Part shown: in pieces, positions 16,896-26,976 of the stretch
Layout: each line of letters begins with the position of its first letter
How positions within the stretch are numbered: the stretch's first letter is position 1
Source: Ensifer adhaerens
GTDB lineage: Bacteria > Pseudomonadota > Alphaproteobacteria > Rhizobiales > Rhizobiaceae
Assembly: GCF_002940685.1 (NCBI RefSeq)
Contig: NZ_PNFP01000008.1
Coordinates: 62,001 to 126,000, forward strand
Direction: 5' to 3'
DNA length: 64,000 nucleotides
The notes under the pieces: model-generated
What the model was told of the DNA's origin: nothing
What the model saw: only the letters and a program-made list of their open reading frames with translations
Database searches by the model: none
Program-made: the position numbers and the translations under genes

Positions 16896-18520
16896 GCTTT
16901 GCGTCCTTCCCGCCGGCGGTCGTTTTCCGCCGTGCCGAGGATGGTAAAGATCAGGCAGAGAAGCCCGAGGAAAAGGGCGAGGCCGGCGGCATCGGCGGTG
17001 CGGTAGCTGCCCATGCGGCTATAGAGCAGCCAGGGTAGTGTCACCATGTCTTGGCTGCCGAAGAGTGCGACGGCGCCGAGGTCGCCGAGCGACAGCGCCA
17101 TGGCAAAGGAAAGCGCCATCAGCAGGGGCTTGCGCAGCGCCGGAACGTCGATCCATCGCAGGCGATGAACGCCGCGGATGCCAAGGCTCGCCGTCAGTCG
17201 TTCGGTCCGTGCCGCGTGGGTCGCCATCGCCGGCGCGAGGATGCGATGGACGAAGGGCAGCGCCATCAGGGCGTTGATCGCAACGACGATGGCAGGCGCA
17301 AAGCGCGCGACATCGCCGAGCGGACGCAGAAGCAGGAACCAACCCGCGCCAAGCACCACCGGCGGCACCAGCAGGATCAGCGAGGTGCTGGCGGCGATGG
17401 CGCCGGCAAAGCCGCGGGCGAGCGACGTGGCTCGGCGTGGCGCGGCGACCGTCGCTGCCGCCCGGATCATCACGGCTGCCATGGTGACGGAGGCGAGCGC
17501 CGAGGCAAGCGCGATCGCCGCACTCGTCAGCAGCGCCCGGTGCACTGCCGGATCGCGGGCGAGCTTCAGCAGATCGGCCTCGAGGCCGGAGAAGGCGACG
17601 GCGAGGAGCGGCGCGACGAGGAACAGAAAAGCAAGGGTGATCCAGGCGCCATCACCGAGGCGCGCGATGCTTGACGCGCCGTCGAAGCGGCGCACGGTGC
17701 GACCACCGGTCATGCCCTCTTCCGGCTCGGTCGCCAGGTGACGCAGCAGGAGCAGCAGCAGGCCGGTCATGGCGATCTGCAGGGCCGACAGCGCGATGGC
17801 GCGCGGCGGATCGAAATCGAAGCGCAGCGCCTGGTAGATCGCCACCTCGATGGTGCTGGCCGCAGGTCCGCCGCCAAGCGTCAGCACCAGGGTGAAGCTG
17901 GTGGCGCAGAGCATGAAGACGAGGCCTGCCGCGCCGGGCAGGAGGCCGCGCAGGACCGGCCATTCGATGAAGCGGAAGAGCGCGTGGGACGGCATGCCGA
18001 GATTGGCGGCGCTTCGCCAGTATTCGGCGGGAATACGCTCGAGCCCGGCCAGAAACAGGCGTGTGGCTAGCGGCATGTTGAAGAAGACATGGGCGATGAG
18101 GATGCCGAACAGGCCGTAGATGCTGACGGGTTGCTCAAGACCGAGCCAGCGCAGGCCGGAATTGAGGAAGCCCTGGCGCCCCCAGATCTCGATCAGCCCG
18201 AGCGCGCCGACCAGCACGGGCAGGCCGAGCGGCAGCGCCATCAACCGCAACAGCCAGATGCGGCCCTGGAATTGCGGCCGTCGCGCCAGCGACCGGGCGA
18301 CGGGGATGGCAAAGAGCACCGACAGTAGCGTCGAGAGGGTCGCCTGCAGCAGCGTGAAGCGGGTGACGCGCCAGATATAGGCGTCGAACAGCGCATCGTC
18401 GCTCGCGCCGCCCGTCTGGCTCAAGAGAGCAACGATCGCAAGGCCGACGAAAAGCACGAAGGTGCCGAGGCAGACTGCCCCGGCGACCACTGTCATGCGG
18501 TTTTCGCGCAGTGCGAACAA
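16892..18520 (-). CDS. thiP: Thiamine/thiamine pyrophosphate ABC transporter permease
   Basis: 542 residues with about twelve membrane segments arranged as two fused permease halves, each with an EAA-like loop ([20 protein letters not shown] and [18 protein letters not shown]). This fused organisation is typical of ThiP. It starts 7 bases after thiB and overlaps thiQ by four bases. Imports thiamine through the inner membrane. Confidence 0.93.
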   Translation of the reverse strand: MFALRENRMTVVAGAVCLGTFVLFVGLAIVALLSQTGGASDDALFDAYIWRVTRFTLLQATLSTLLSVLFAIPVARSLARRPQFQGRIWLLRLMALPLGLPVLVGALGLIEIWGRQGFLNSGLRWLGLEQPVSIYGLFGILIAHVFFNMPLATRLFLAGLERIPAEYWRSAANLGMPSHALFRFIEWPVLRGLLPGAAGLVFMLCATSFTLVLTLGGGPAASTIEVAIYQALRFDFDPPRAIALSALQIAMTGLLLLLLRHLATEPEEGMTGGRTVRRFDGASSIARLGDGAWITLAFLFLVAPLLAVAFSGLEADLLKLARDPAVHRALLTSAAIALASALASVTMAAVMIRAAATVAAPRRATSLARGFAGAIAASTSLILLVPPVVLGAGWFLLLRPLGDVARFAPAIVVAINALMALPFVHRILAPAMATHAARTERLTASLGIRGVHRLRWIDVPALRKPLLMALSFAMALSLGDLGAVALFGSQDMVTLPWLLYSRMGSYRTADAAGLALFLGLLCLIFTILGTAENDRRREGRKA

Positions 18521-18527
18521 TCCGGCC

Positions 18528-19556
18528 TCAGTTCTTGCTCATGGCGGCGAGCCATTCGTCGATCCAGGCCTTGCGGTTCTTCGCGACCTCTTCCGACGGC
18601 AGCAGGAAGGTGTTTTCCGGCTTGACCAGCCTGTTGAAGGCGTCCGGCAGCGGCTCCTTGGTCGCTGCGACCGGCATCATCCAGTTGGTCGTCGGGATGA
18701 TCGACTGGAAGTCCGGACCGGTCATGAAGGCGAGGAACTGCTTTGCCAGTTCCGGTTCCCCGGCATTCCTGGTCATGCCGGCGACTTCGATCTGGATGTA
18801 ATGCCCTTCGGAAAAGGCGGCCGCCTGATAGCGCTCGCTGTTCTCGGCGACCATGTGGTAGGCGGGCGACGTGGTGTAGGAAAGCACCATCGGCGCCTCG
18901 CCCTTGGTGAAGAGGCCGTAGGCTTCCGACCAGCCGGGGGTGACCGTCAGCACGCGGTCCTTCAGTTTCGCCCAGGCAGCGCCCGCCTCGTCGCCATAGA
19001 CCGCCTTGACCCAGAGCAGGAGGCCGAGGCCCGGCGTCGAAGTGCGCGGATCCTCGATGACGATCTTCTGCGATGCGTCGCCTTCGACCAGTTCCTTCAG
19101 GCTCTTCGGCGGCGTCTTCAGCGTCTCGGTGTCATAGACGACGGCGAAATGGCCGTAGTCATAGGGCAGGAAGGTGTCGTCGGAAAAGTTGCCGGGCACC
19201 GTCAGGCCGGTTGCTTCGATGCCGTGCCGCGCGAAGAAACCCGTGGCCTTGGCTTCGGCGACAAGGTTGGTGTCGAGACCGAGCACGATATCGGCCTTCG
19301 AGGCCTCGCCTTCGAGCTTCAGGCGGGTCAAGAGCTCGACGCCATCGGCGACGCCGACATAGTTGACCTTGCATTCGCAGGTCTTCTCGAAGGCTTCCGC
19401 GACCTTGGCGCCGGGTCCCCATTCGGTGATGAAGCTCTCATAGGTGTAGACGGTCAGCGTCTTGTCGGCCGCCACGGCGTGGTGGGCGAAAACAAGGCCT
19501 GCGGCGGCAGCCAGAGCTAGCCGGCTAAACAATTTGAGTTGCGATGAATTGGACAT
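18528..19556 (-). CDS. thiB: Thiamine-binding periplasmic protein
   Basis: 342 residues (also called TbpA). The signal peptide [29 protein letters not shown] is followed by a type 2 periplasmic-binding fold beginning [19 protein letters not shown]. The open frame extends 39 codons further upstream, but that stretch runs into the TPP riboswitch, so the ATG at 19556 is chosen; GGAGAGAGG precedes it. Delivers thiamine or its phosphates to ThiPQ. Confidence 0.95.
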   Translation of the reverse strand: MSNSSQLKLFSRLALAAAAGLVFAHHAVAADKTLTVYTYESFITEWGPGAKVAEAFEKTCECKVNYVGVADGVELLTRLKLEGEASKADIVLGLDTNLVAEAKATGFFARHGIEATGLTVPGNFSDDTFLPYDYGHFAVVYDTETLKTPPKSLKELVEGDASQKIVIEDPRTSTPGLGLLLWVKAVYGDEAGAAWAKLKDRVLTVTPGWSEAYGLFTKGEAPMVLSYTTSPAYHMVAENSERYQAAAFSEGHYIQIEVAGMTRNAGEPELAKQFLAFMTGPDFQSIIPTTNWMMPVAATKEPLPDAFNRLVKPENTFLLPSEEVAKNRKAWIDEWLAAMSKN

Positions 19557-19619
19557 GGCGAGCACCTCTCTCCCAAAGTTCGTTGTTGCATGGGAAAAGG
19601 GCGTATCGATCCGATCGCG

Positions 19620-19721
19620 TCTAATCCCTCCGCCGGTATGAGCCGGATCAGGTTCCGCGGGTTGGCGTTTCACGCCTCTCAGCCTCCGGCCGTCATGCGG
19701 TCGGGAGGCACCCCGTTAGAG
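19620..19721 (-). promoter_or_regulatory. TPP riboswitch (THI element) controlling thiBPQ
   Basis: Read on the minus strand it has the conserved elements in order: GGGGTGCC, GGCTGAGAGG, AACCCGCGGAACCTGATC and TACCGGCGGAGGGA, flanked by closing CTCTAAC/ATTAGA arms. It ends 63 bases ahead of the thiB ATG. TPP binding is expected to turn off expression of the uptake operon, probably by blocking translation, since I see no obvious terminator. Confidence 0.96.
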
Positions 19722-19853
19722 CGGCAAGAGATTTACCGCCGCGTTGGTTCCATGGCAAGCAATGTTTGCGGAGGCGACACAGCGCGCGTCGGGCGTTCCC
19801 GCTCATCGGCAATTGCGTTATGACGTCATGCAAGCAACCGTGAGGAGGCCGCC

Positions 19854-20339
19854 ATGCCCGATATGCTCGTTCGACTGTATGCCCTGCCGGCCGAGCCGCA
19901 GTCGCGGCTCGGTGCCGGCATCAGCATTCGCCGCGCCATGGCGCCGGAACGCCGCCTGGTCGTCTCCTGGATCGAAGAGACCTTTGGTGCCGGCTGGGCG
20001 GGCGAGGCGGAAGCCGCCTTTTCCTCCACCCCGACGCGCATGCATATCGCGGTTGAGGACGACAGGATCGTCGGCTTTGCCTGCCACGATGTGACGGCGC
20101 TCGGTTTCTTCGGCCCGACTGGCGTCGACGAAAGCATGCGCGGGCAGGGGATCGGCGAGGCGTTGCTGCTTGCGAGTCTCAAGGCCATGCGCGAGGCCGG
20201 CTACGGTTACGCCGTCATCGGCGGCGTCGGGCCGGCGAAGTTCTACGAGCGGGTCGCCGGCGCCATCGAGATTCCGGATTCGACCCCCGGCATTTATGCC
20301 GGCATGCTTTTCCCCGATCCGGTGCCGGAAGGTCACTGA
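19854..20339 (+). CDS. GNAT family N-acetyltransferase
   Basis: 161 residues with a GNAT domain. VDESMRGQGIGEALLLASLKAMRE (about 93-116) contains the acetyl-CoA pyrophosphate loop R/Q-x-x-G-x-G/A. GPAKFYERVAG near the C-terminus matches the last GNAT helix. Good GAGGAGG ribosome binding site. The substrate is unknown. Divergent from the thi operon; the next gene is thiN. Confidence 0.85.
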   Translation: MPDMLVRLYALPAEPQSRLGAGISIRRAMAPERRLVVSWIEETFGAGWAGEAEAAFSSTPTRMHIAVEDDRIVGFACHDVTALGFFGPTGVDESMRGQGIGEALLLASLKAMREAGYGYAVIGGVGPAKFYERVAGAIEIPDSTPGIYAGMLFPDPVPEGH

Positions 20340-20423
20340 CGGTTTCCGCAAAATCTGCAGAACCGGTCGTCCGACGGTTTTCTTCGTTTTCCTTCGGCGG
20401 TCCTTTGCGCTATGGGCTTTGCC

Positions 20424-21074
20424 ATGGCTCGATCGACCTTCACCATACTGCTTGGCGGCGCCCTTTCGCCGACCGACCGGCTGGCTCACCAGCTGGCCGC
20501 AAGTCGCTTCATTGCAGCTGACGGCGGCATGCGCCATGCCCGATTGCTCGGCATCGTGCCCGATGTCTGGGTCGGCGATTTCGACTCGACCGAAGAGGCC
20601 CTTCTTGCGGACTACGCTTCCGTCCCGCGCGAGCCCTATCCGGCGGCAAAGGCCGCGACGGACGGCGAGATCGCGGTCGAGGCCGCCCTGTCGCGCGGCG
20701 CCGATCGCCTGATTTTCGCAGGAGCCCTTGGCGGCACCCGCAGCGATCATGCCTTCATGCACCTGCTGCACGCCGTCGCCCTTGCCGAACGCGGCCTTTC
20801 CGTGTTGATGACCTCGGGCGAGGAAGAGGCCTATCCGCTGCTGGCCGGTTCGCTTGAACTCGACCTGCCCAAGGGTTGCCTCTTCTCGGTGCTGGGCTTG
20901 ACTGAGCTTACCGGCCTTTCGATCGTCAATGCACGCTATCCGCTCGACGATTTCACCTTGCCGTTCGGTTCGTCCCGAACCGTCTCCAACGTTGCGGAGG
21001 GTCCCCTTCGCTTTTCTCTCAAAAGCGGCCGCGCCATCGTGCTCGCCCGCCCCTATGATCTTTCCGGAGCCTGA
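20424..21074 (+). CDS. thiN: Thiamine pyrophosphokinase
   Basis: 216 residues. Converts thiamine plus ATP to TPP. The catalytic domain has AADGGMRHA, VGDFDS and the ATDGEIAVEAAL segment, and GGTRSDHAFMHLL, all diagnostic of the family. The C-terminal thiamine-binding domain carries SLFS-like and TVSNVAEGPLRFS elements. An in-frame ATG four codons earlier (20412) is also possible. It lies close to the thiBPQ operon, so uptake and activation genes are neighbours. Followed after 3 bases by the ABC-F gene. Confidence 0.93.
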   Translation: MARSTFTILLGGALSPTDRLAHQLAASRFIAADGGMRHARLLGIVPDVWVGDFDSTEEALLADYASVPREPYPAAKAATDGEIAVEAALSRGADRLIFAGALGGTRSDHAFMHLLHAVALAERGLSVLMTSGEEEAYPLLAGSLELDLPKGCLFSVLGLTELTGLSIVNARYPLDDFTLPFGSSRTVSNVAEGPLRFSLKSGRAIVLARPYDLSGA

Positions 21075-21077
21075 GCC

Positions 21078-22904
21078 TTGGCGCCTCCCATTCTGAAACT
21101 CGACGACATCTTCCTCACCTTCGGCGGCACGCCGCTTCTGGCTGGCGCCAACCTGCAGGTGGAGCCGGGCGACCGCATCTGCCTGGTCGGCCGCAACGGC
21201 TCGGGCAAGTCGACGCTGATGAAGATCGCCGCGGGGCTTGCCGAGGCACAGTCGGGCGAGGTGTTCCGCCATCCCTCGGCGACCATCCGCTATCTGCACC
21301 AGGCGCCGGATTTCGACGGCTACGACACGGTGCAGGCCTATGCCGAGGCGGGCCTTGGCCCGAGCGACGATCCCTATCGCGTCGCCTATCTGCTGCAGCA
21401 TCTGGGTCTGACCGGCGAGGAAGATCCGAAGCGGCTTTCGGGTGGCGAAGCCCGACGCGCGGCACTCGCCCGCGTCATGGCGCCGGAGCCGGACATCCTG
21501 TTGCTCGACGAACCGACCAACCATCTCGACCTGCCGACGATCGAGTGGCTCGAAGACGAACTCATTCGCAGCCGCTCGGCCCTGGTGCTGATCTCGCACG
21601 ACCGACGCTTCCTGGAGAAGGTGTCGACCGCGACCGTCTGGCTCGATCGCGGCCAGTCGCGCCGGCTCGACCGCGGCTTTGCCCATTTCGAGGCATGGCG
21701 CGACGAGGTTCTGGAGGCGGAAGAACTGGAGCAGCACAAGCTCGGCAAGGCGATCGAGCGCGAAGAGCACTGGCTGCGCTACGGCGTGACGGCGCGGCGC
21801 AAGCGCAACATGCGTCGTCTCGGCGAGCTGCAGACCATGCGGGCGACCTATCGTGGCCACAAGGGGCCGCAGGGGACCGTACAGGCGACGGCCGCCGATG
21901 CCAGGGAATCCGGCAAGCTGGTGATCGAGGCCGAGAAGATCACCAAGGCCTATGGCGACCGGACCATCGTCGCGCCCTTCTCGATCCGCGTGCATCGTGG
22001 CGACCGCATCGGTCTCGTCGGCCCGAACGGCGCCGGCAAGACGACGCTCCTGAAGATCCTGACCGGGCAGATCGAACCGGATACGGGCACGGTGAAGCTC
22101 GGCACCAATCTGGAAATCGCGACGCTCGACCAGAAGCGCGAGGACCTCAATCTCGACGACACGCTGGCGCACTACCTGACGGACGGGCGCGGCGACAACC
22201 TGCTGGTCAATGGCGAGCAGCGCCACGTCACCGGCTACATGAAGGATTTCCTGTTCCAACCGGAGCAGGCGCGCACCCCGATCCGCGAGCTTTCGGGCGG
22301 TGAGCGCGCGCGGCTGATGCTGGCGCGCATCCTTTCGCGGGCAACCAACCTTCTGATCCTCGACGAGCCGACCAACGACCTCGACATCGAGACGCTCGAC
22401 TTGCTTCAGGAGATTGTCGCCGGCTTTGCCGGAACGGTCATCCTCGTCAGCCACGACCGTGACTTCCTCGATCGCACCGTCACCTCGACGATCGCGCCGG
22501 CGAACCCGGATGCGCCGGATGGACGCTGGATCGAGTATGCCGGCGGCTATACCGACATGATGGCGCAGCGCAAGGGCGCGATCGAGGAGAAGCGCAAGGC
22601 GGAGAAGGCGGAAAAGGCCAAGGCCGATGCGGCCGCGCCTGCCGCCGAAGCGCCGAAGGCGGCCAAGGGCAAGCTCTCCTACAAACAGAAATTCGCACTT
22701 GAAAACCTGCCGAAGGAGATCGCCAAGGCGGAGGCGGAAGCCGCCAAGCGCGAAGAAAAGATGGCGGATCCCAACCTCTTCACAAAAGATCCAAATGCTT
22801 TTGCGAAACTCGCCAAGGAACTGGAGAAGCTGCGCGCCGACCTCGCTCGCATGGAAGAGGAATGGCTGGAGCTCGAGATGTTGCGCGAGGAGCTTGAGGG
22901 CTGA
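21078..22904 (+). CDS. ABC-F family ATPase (Uup-like)
   Basis: 608 residues with two ATP-binding domains and no membrane part. Walker A GRNGSGKST at about 38-46 and GPNGAGKTT at about 314-322, signatures LSGGEARR and LSGGERAR, Walker B LLLDEPTNHLD and LILDEPTNDLD. The C-terminal Lys/Ala/Glu-rich coiled-coil (KAEKAEKAKADAAAPAAEA onward) is typical of Uup. ABC-F proteins act on ribosomes or branched DNA rather than in transport. TTG start at 21078, 3 bases after thiN. Confidence 0.9.
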   Translation: MAPPILKLDDIFLTFGGTPLLAGANLQVEPGDRICLVGRNGSGKSTLMKIAAGLAEAQSGEVFRHPSATIRYLHQAPDFDGYDTVQAYAEAGLGPSDDPYRVAYLLQHLGLTGEEDPKRLSGGEARRAALARVMAPEPDILLLDEPTNHLDLPTIEWLEDELIRSRSALVLISHDRRFLEKVSTATVWLDRGQSRRLDRGFAHFEAWRDEVLEAEELEQHKLGKAIEREEHWLRYGVTARRKRNMRRLGELQTMRATYRGHKGPQGTVQATAADARESGKLVIEAEKITKAYGDRTIVAPFSIRVHRGDRIGLVGPNGAGKTTLLKILTGQIEPDTGTVKLGTNLEIATLDQKREDLNLDDTLAHYLTDGRGDNLLVNGEQRHVTGYMKDFLFQPEQARTPIRELSGGERARLMLARILSRATNLLILDEPTNDLDIETLDLLQEIVAGFAGTVILVSHDRDFLDRTVTSTIAPANPDAPDGRWIEYAGGYTDMMAQRKGAIEEKRKAEKAEKAKADAAAPAAEAPKAAKGKLSYKQKFALENLPKEIAKAEAEAAKREEKMADPNLFTKDPNAFAKLAKELEKLRADLARMEEEWLELEMLREELEG

Positions 22905-22963
22905 AGCGCAACCACGACGGTTCCGCGCGTGGTGGGCAGGTAATACGTTGAATCCTTGCAGGT

Positions 22964-22983
22964 TTTACCGTTAAACTGGTAAA
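22964..22983. promoter_or_regulatory. Inverted repeat upstream of the marR-mfs pair
   Basis: TTTACC-8-GGTAAA, a perfect 6-bp inverted repeat 79 bases ahead of the MarR gene. Possible regulator site; inferred from symmetry and position. Confidence 0.35.
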
Positions 22984-23024
22984 GGAACGACGGTGTCGCG
23001 CGTTGAACGTTCTCACAGGGTATG

Positions 23025-23039
23025 ATAAGTAAAGCTTAT
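23025..23039. promoter_or_regulatory. Candidate MarR operator
   Basis: ATAAG-TAAAG-CTTAT, a perfect 5-bp inverted repeat in an AT-rich patch 23 bases ahead of the MarR-family gene. MarR proteins usually bind such short palindromes to repress themselves and the adjacent pump. Confidence 0.45.
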
Positions 23040-23061
23040 TATGTCATTGTGAACGATCCCG

Positions 23062-23568
23062 ATGCCCTTCAAGCTTGAATCCGAAACCATTGGAATGCTT
23101 CTGACCGATGTCTCGCGCCTCCTGCGCGGGGCCTTCGACCGCAAGGTCAATGCCATGGATCTGGGCATCACGCCCGGCGAGGCGCGCACGCTGATCCAGG
23201 TGGCGCTCACCGAAGGCATCAAGCAGGCCGAAATCGCCACGCGCATGGGCATCGAGCCGATGACGCTGTCGGCCTATCTCGACCGGCTGGAGGCGACCGG
23301 GCTCGTCGCCCGTGTTCAGGATCCGGCCGATCGCCGCGCCAAGAACGTCGTCATTACCGAAAAGGCCGGTCCACTGCTTCACGCGCTGATGACCGGGCTT
23401 CGCGACATGATGAACGCCTATACCGAAGGGCTCGATGCGGAAGCGCGCGCGCTTCTCTGCTCCAACCTGCGCATCCTGCGCGACAACCTGCGTCAGCTCG
23501 ATCCGTGCCTTGCCGGCAAGGAAACAACAGGGGAGAAGGCCGAAGTCCGGGTCGGAGCCGCGCAATGA
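23062..23568 (+). CDS. MarR family transcriptional regulator
   Basis: 168 residues. The winged helix-turn-helix region is QAEIATRMGIEPMTLSAYLDRLEATGLVARVQDPADRRAKNVVITEKA (about 54-102), with the wing basic motif DRRAKNV. Likely cytosolic dimeric repressor. Its stop overlaps the ATG of the MFS gene by four bases, indicating a regulator-pump operon. The ligand is unknown. Confidence 0.9.
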   Translation: MPFKLESETIGMLLTDVSRLLRGAFDRKVNAMDLGITPGEARTLIQVALTEGIKQAEIATRMGIEPMTLSAYLDRLEATGLVARVQDPADRRAKNVVITEKAGPLLHALMTGLRDMMNAYTEGLDAEARALLCSNLRILRDNLRQLDPCLAGKETTGEKAEVRVGAAQ

Positions 23569-24797
23569 CGCGTCGCATGAGCGAGCGGCGCACGAGCATC
23601 ATCGGTGCCTTCCTGGTGGCGCTCGGCCCCGTTTCCATGGCGCTCTATACGCCGGCGATGCCCGAACTGGTGCGGGCCTTCTCTTCCAGCGAAGCGGCGA
23701 TCAAGATGACGCTGTCGCTCTATTTCGCCGGCTTCGCCTTTGCCCAGCTTGTCTCAGGCACGCTTTCCGACGTCATCGGCCGCCGCCGGGCGACGCTGAT
23801 CTTCATGGCGATCTACCTCGTCGGCAGCCTGATGGCGGCCTTTGCGCCTTCGGTTGCGGTGCTGCTCGCCGGCCGCCTGGTCCAGGGCATCGGCGCCTCC
23901 GTCGGGATGACGGTTGCGCGGGCGATCGTGCGCGACCAGTTCACCGGGACTGAAGCCGCACGCATCATGAACATGATCGGCATGATGCTGGCCCTCGGAC
24001 CCGCCGTGTCACCGACGCTTGGTGGCCTGGCGCTCGGGCTTTTCGGCTGGCAGTCGATCTTCTTCCTGATGGTCGGTTTTGCCGCCATGGCCTGTTTCAC
24101 CGTGCAGTTCTTCATGGCCGAGACCGCGACCCCGGATCCGGCCAAGGGCCACCTGAAGCCGATCCTTGCGGCCTATCGGCGGTTGGTGAGCGACAGCCGC
24201 TTCGTTTCCTCGACACTCGTGATCGGCGGGGCGGTCGGCGCACTTTATGCATGGGCGACCATGCTGCCCTTCGTGCTGATCAATGCGGTGGGGCTGACAC
24301 CGACCGAGTTCGGTGTCGGCATGCTGATGCAGTCGGGCCTTTTCTTTTCGGGAACCGTGGTGGTGCGGCTGCTGATGCGGCGTTTCACGCCGCAGGCGCT
24401 GGTGCCGGCCGGCCTCGTCTTCATCGGTGCGGCCAGCCTCGCGCTTGCCTACACCATGCACATGCTGCCGCCGAGCTTCCTCTCGGTCATGCTGCCGATC
24501 GGGATTTATGCCTTCGGCATCGCCTTCGTCATGCCCTATATGATGACGGCGGCGATGGCGCCGTTTCCGGACATCGCTGGCACGGCGTCGGCAGTGATGG
24601 GTTTCGTCCAGATGGGCTCGGGGCTGCTTGGTGGCGCGATCGCCGCTGCGGTCGGCGCTCCGGTGCTGGCGCTCGGCACGATCATCCCGTGCTTCGGCCT
24701 TGTCTGTATCGCGAGCTATGTCTGGTATCGCCGCACCGTTCGCTCGCAGCTGCTCGCCGTGCCGGTCAAGGATCCGCTTTCGGGAGCGGCGGAGTAG
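23565..24797 (+). CDS. MFS multidrug transporter, Bcr/CflA family
   Basis: 410 residues with about 12 membrane helices. The DHA1-type motif A is LVSGTLSDVIGRRRATL, and motif C-like GPAVSPTLGGLA is typical of Bcr/CflA drug:proton antiporters. A longer upstream frame exists, but the ATG at 23565, overlapping the marR stop, is the natural start. Probably exports a drug or small metabolite and is controlled by the MarR protein. Confidence 0.9.
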   Translation: MTRRMSERRTSIIGAFLVALGPVSMALYTPAMPELVRAFSSSEAAIKMTLSLYFAGFAFAQLVSGTLSDVIGRRRATLIFMAIYLVGSLMAAFAPSVAVLLAGRLVQGIGASVGMTVARAIVRDQFTGTEAARIMNMIGMMLALGPAVSPTLGGLALGLFGWQSIFFLMVGFAAMACFTVQFFMAETATPDPAKGHLKPILAAYRRLVSDSRFVSSTLVIGGAVGALYAWATMLPFVLINAVGLTPTEFGVGMLMQSGLFFSGTVVVRLLMRRFTPQALVPAGLVFIGAASLALAYTMHMLPPSFLSVMLPIGIYAFGIAFVMPYMMTAAMAPFPDIAGTASAVMGFVQMGSGLLGGAIAAAVGAPVLALGTIIPCFGLVCIASYVWYRRTVRSQLLAVPVKDPLSGAAE

Positions 24798-24835
24798 AAC
24801 GCCGCGCGGAAAAGGGATGGATTCGGCCTGCATAC

Positions 24836-24875
24836 AAAAAAGCCTCCGCGAGCGGGTCGCGGAGGCTTTCTTTTT
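24836..24875. terminator. Bidirectional terminator between mfs and argG
   Basis: AAAAAAGCCTCCGCG pairs with CGCGGAGGCTTTCTTTTT around AGCGGGT. A-tract on one side and T-tract on the other allow it to serve both convergent genes. Confidence 0.9.
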
Positions 24876-24889
24876 GAGCTGTCGTCGCC

Positions 24890-26107
24890 TTAGCGGTTGC
24901 GCGCGGCCAGCGTGCGCAGGCGCAGCGCGTTGAGCTTGATGAAGCCGGCGGCGTCCTTCTGGTCGTAGGCGCCCTGGTCGTCCTCGAAGGTGACGAGCTT
25001 GTCGGAATAGAGCGACTTGTCGCTTTCGCGGCCGATGGTCATGACATTGCCCTTGTAGAGCTTCAGCGTCACTTCGCCCTCGACATGTTCCTGGCTCTTG
25101 TCGATCGCCGCCTGCAGCATCTCGCGTTCCGGCGAGAACCAGAAGCCGTAGTAGATCAGCTCGGCGTAACGCGGCATCAGCTCGTCCTTGAGGTGGGCTG
25201 CACCCCGGTCGAGCGTGATCGATTCGATCGCGCGATGAGCGGCAAGCAGGATGGTGCCGCCGGGGGTCTCGTAGACGCCGCGCGACTTCATGCCGACGAA
25301 GCGGTTCTCGACGAGATCGAGGCGGCCGATGCCGTTGTCGCGACCGTAATCGTTGAGCTTTGCAAGCAGGGTGGCCGGGGACAAGCGCACACCGTTGATC
25401 GAGACGGCGTCACCACGCTCGAAGCCGATCTTGATGACGGTGGCCTGATCCGGAGCTGCTTCCGGCGAGATCGTGCGCATGTGCACGTATTCAGGGGCTT
25501 CCTGGGCCGGATCTTCGAGAACCTTGCCTTCGGACGAGGAGTGCAGGAGGTTGGCGTCGACGGAGAACGGCGCTTCGCCCTTCTTGTCCTTGGCGACCGG
25601 GATCTGGTGCTTCTCGGCGAATTCGAGCAGGTCGGTGCGGCTCTTGAACGACCAGTCGCGCCACGGAGCGATGATCTTGATGTCGGGGTTCAGTGCATAG
25701 GCCGAAAGCTCGAAGCGGACCTGGTCGTTGCCCTTGCCGGTGGCGCCATGGGCGATCGCGTCGGCGCCGGTCTTCTTGGCGATGTCGATCAGGTGCTTGG
25801 AGATCAGCGGGCGGGCGATCGAGGTGCCGAGCAGGTAGACGCCTTCATAGACGGCGTTGGCGCGGAACATCGGGAAGACGAAATCCTTCACGAATTCCTC
25901 GCGGACGTCCTCGATGTAGATCTCCTTGATGCCGAGCATTTCGGCCTTCTTGCGGGCCGGCTCGAGCTCTTCGCCCTGGCCGAGGTCGGCGGTGAAGGTG
26001 ACGACTTCCGCGCCGAGTTCGGTCTGCAGCCACTTCAGGATGATCGAGGTGTCGAGACCGCCCGAATAGGCGAGAACGACCTTTTTCACGTCTTTATGCG
26101 ATGCCAT
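24890..26107 (-). CDS. argG: Argininosuccinate synthase
   Basis: 405 residues. ATP-dependent ligation of citrulline and aspartate in arginine synthesis. The PP-loop AYSGGLDTS is at residues 13-21, with [13 protein letters not shown] and the conserved [10 protein letters not shown] block. The frame is open upstream, but the ATG at 26107 gives the standard [17 protein letters not shown] start. Monocistronic, with a shared terminator downstream. Confidence 0.97.
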   Translation of the reverse strand: MASHKDVKKVVLAYSGGLDTSIILKWLQTELGAEVVTFTADLGQGEELEPARKKAEMLGIKEIYIEDVREEFVKDFVFPMFRANAVYEGVYLLGTSIARPLISKHLIDIAKKTGADAIAHGATGKGNDQVRFELSAYALNPDIKIIAPWRDWSFKSRTDLLEFAEKHQIPVAKDKKGEAPFSVDANLLHSSSEGKVLEDPAQEAPEYVHMRTISPEAAPDQATVIKIGFERGDAVSINGVRLSPATLLAKLNDYGRDNGIGRLDLVENRFVGMKSRGVYETPGGTILLAAHRAIESITLDRGAAHLKDELMPRYAELIYYGFWFSPEREMLQAAIDKSQEHVEGEVTLKLYKGNVMTIGRESDKSLYSDKLVTFEDDQGAYDQKDAAGFIKLNALRLRTLAARNR

Positions 26108-26277
26108 GGTTTCCGTCCGTCTGGTCTTGGGGAGGGCGGCGATGCCGCGTGTAAATCTGCGGCACTTTAGCCAGAACCTGCTGGGATACAAGCATTAGAA
26201 CGCCGGATGTCGCGAATCCGTTGGCAAAAGCGCGGGCGCGGGATTAGGGGAGATGAACCTATGCCGAGGAAACGACG

Positions 26278-26919
26278 ATGGACTTCATCCCCAGCCTTCC
26301 AACCCTCCTGACCTTTGCGGCTGCGACGCTGCTTCTGGCGGCCACACCCGGCCCGGACATGACGCTGTCGATCAGCCGCGCGCTCGCCCAGGGCAAGAAG
26401 GCCGCGCTCTTCGTCGTGCTCGGCACCAGCTTCGGCATCGTTGTCCATACGCTGCTCGCCGCGTTCGGCATCTCTGCGCTGATCACCGCCTCGCCAACCG
26501 CATTCACCATCCTGAAGACCGGTGGTGCCGCCTATCTGCTCTGGCTCGCAGTGCAGGCGATCCGCTTCGGCTCCAGCATTTCCGTCCAGAAGGTCGAGGC
26601 GACGGAAGGCAAGGCGCTTGCCAATATCTCGGCTGGCTTCTGGGTGAACCTGTTGAACCCCAAGGTCATCATCTTCTTCATGACCTTCCTGCCGCAGTTC
26701 GTCAGCGCCGATGATCCCTCGGTCACCGGCAAGCTTCTGTTCCTCGGCCTGTTCTTCATCACCATCGGCATGCCGGTGAACATGCTGGTCGTCTGCACGG
26801 CCGACTGGCTTGCCTCCTGGCTGCAGCGCAACAGGGGCGTGATGCGGGCACTCGACTTCAGCTTTGCCGGCGTCTTTTCGGTGTTCGCGGTGAAGATTTT
26901 TATGACGACGGCGCGGTAA
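26278..26919 (+). CDS. LysE/RhtB family amino acid exporter
   Basis: 213 residues with about six membrane helices. The diagnostic N-terminal ATPGPDMTLSISRALAQGKKAAL block and the central SAGFWVNLLNPKVIIFFMTFLPQF block identify the LysE/RhtB family. The substrate is probably an amino acid or homoserine lactone-like compound and cannot be read from sequence. Divergent from argG. Confidence 0.9.
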   Translation: MDFIPSLPTLLTFAAATLLLAATPGPDMTLSISRALAQGKKAALFVVLGTSFGIVVHTLLAAFGISALITASPTAFTILKTGGAAYLLWLAVQAIRFGSSISVQKVEATEGKALANISAGFWVNLLNPKVIIFFMTFLPQFVSADDPSVTGKLLFLGLFFITIGMPVNMLVVCTADWLASWLQRNRGVMRALDFSFAGVFSVFAVKIFMTTAR

Positions 26920-26920
26920 A

Positions 26921-26951
26921 CAAAAAGCCCGGACATCGTGGATGTCCGGGC
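26921..26951 (-). terminator. Terminator of the minus-strand ABC transporter operon
   Basis: CCCGGACATC-GTG-GATGTCCGGG stem; on the minus strand the stem is followed by CTTTTTG. It also overlaps the end of lysE, with which the operon converges. Confidence 0.82.
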
Positions 26952-26976
26952 CCTGTCATGAAGTAGTCTTCTGTAC

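Noticed and set aside
19557-19673. Extra 39 codons at the start of ThiB
   Set aside because: They run into the TPP riboswitch, and the signal peptide begins at 19556.
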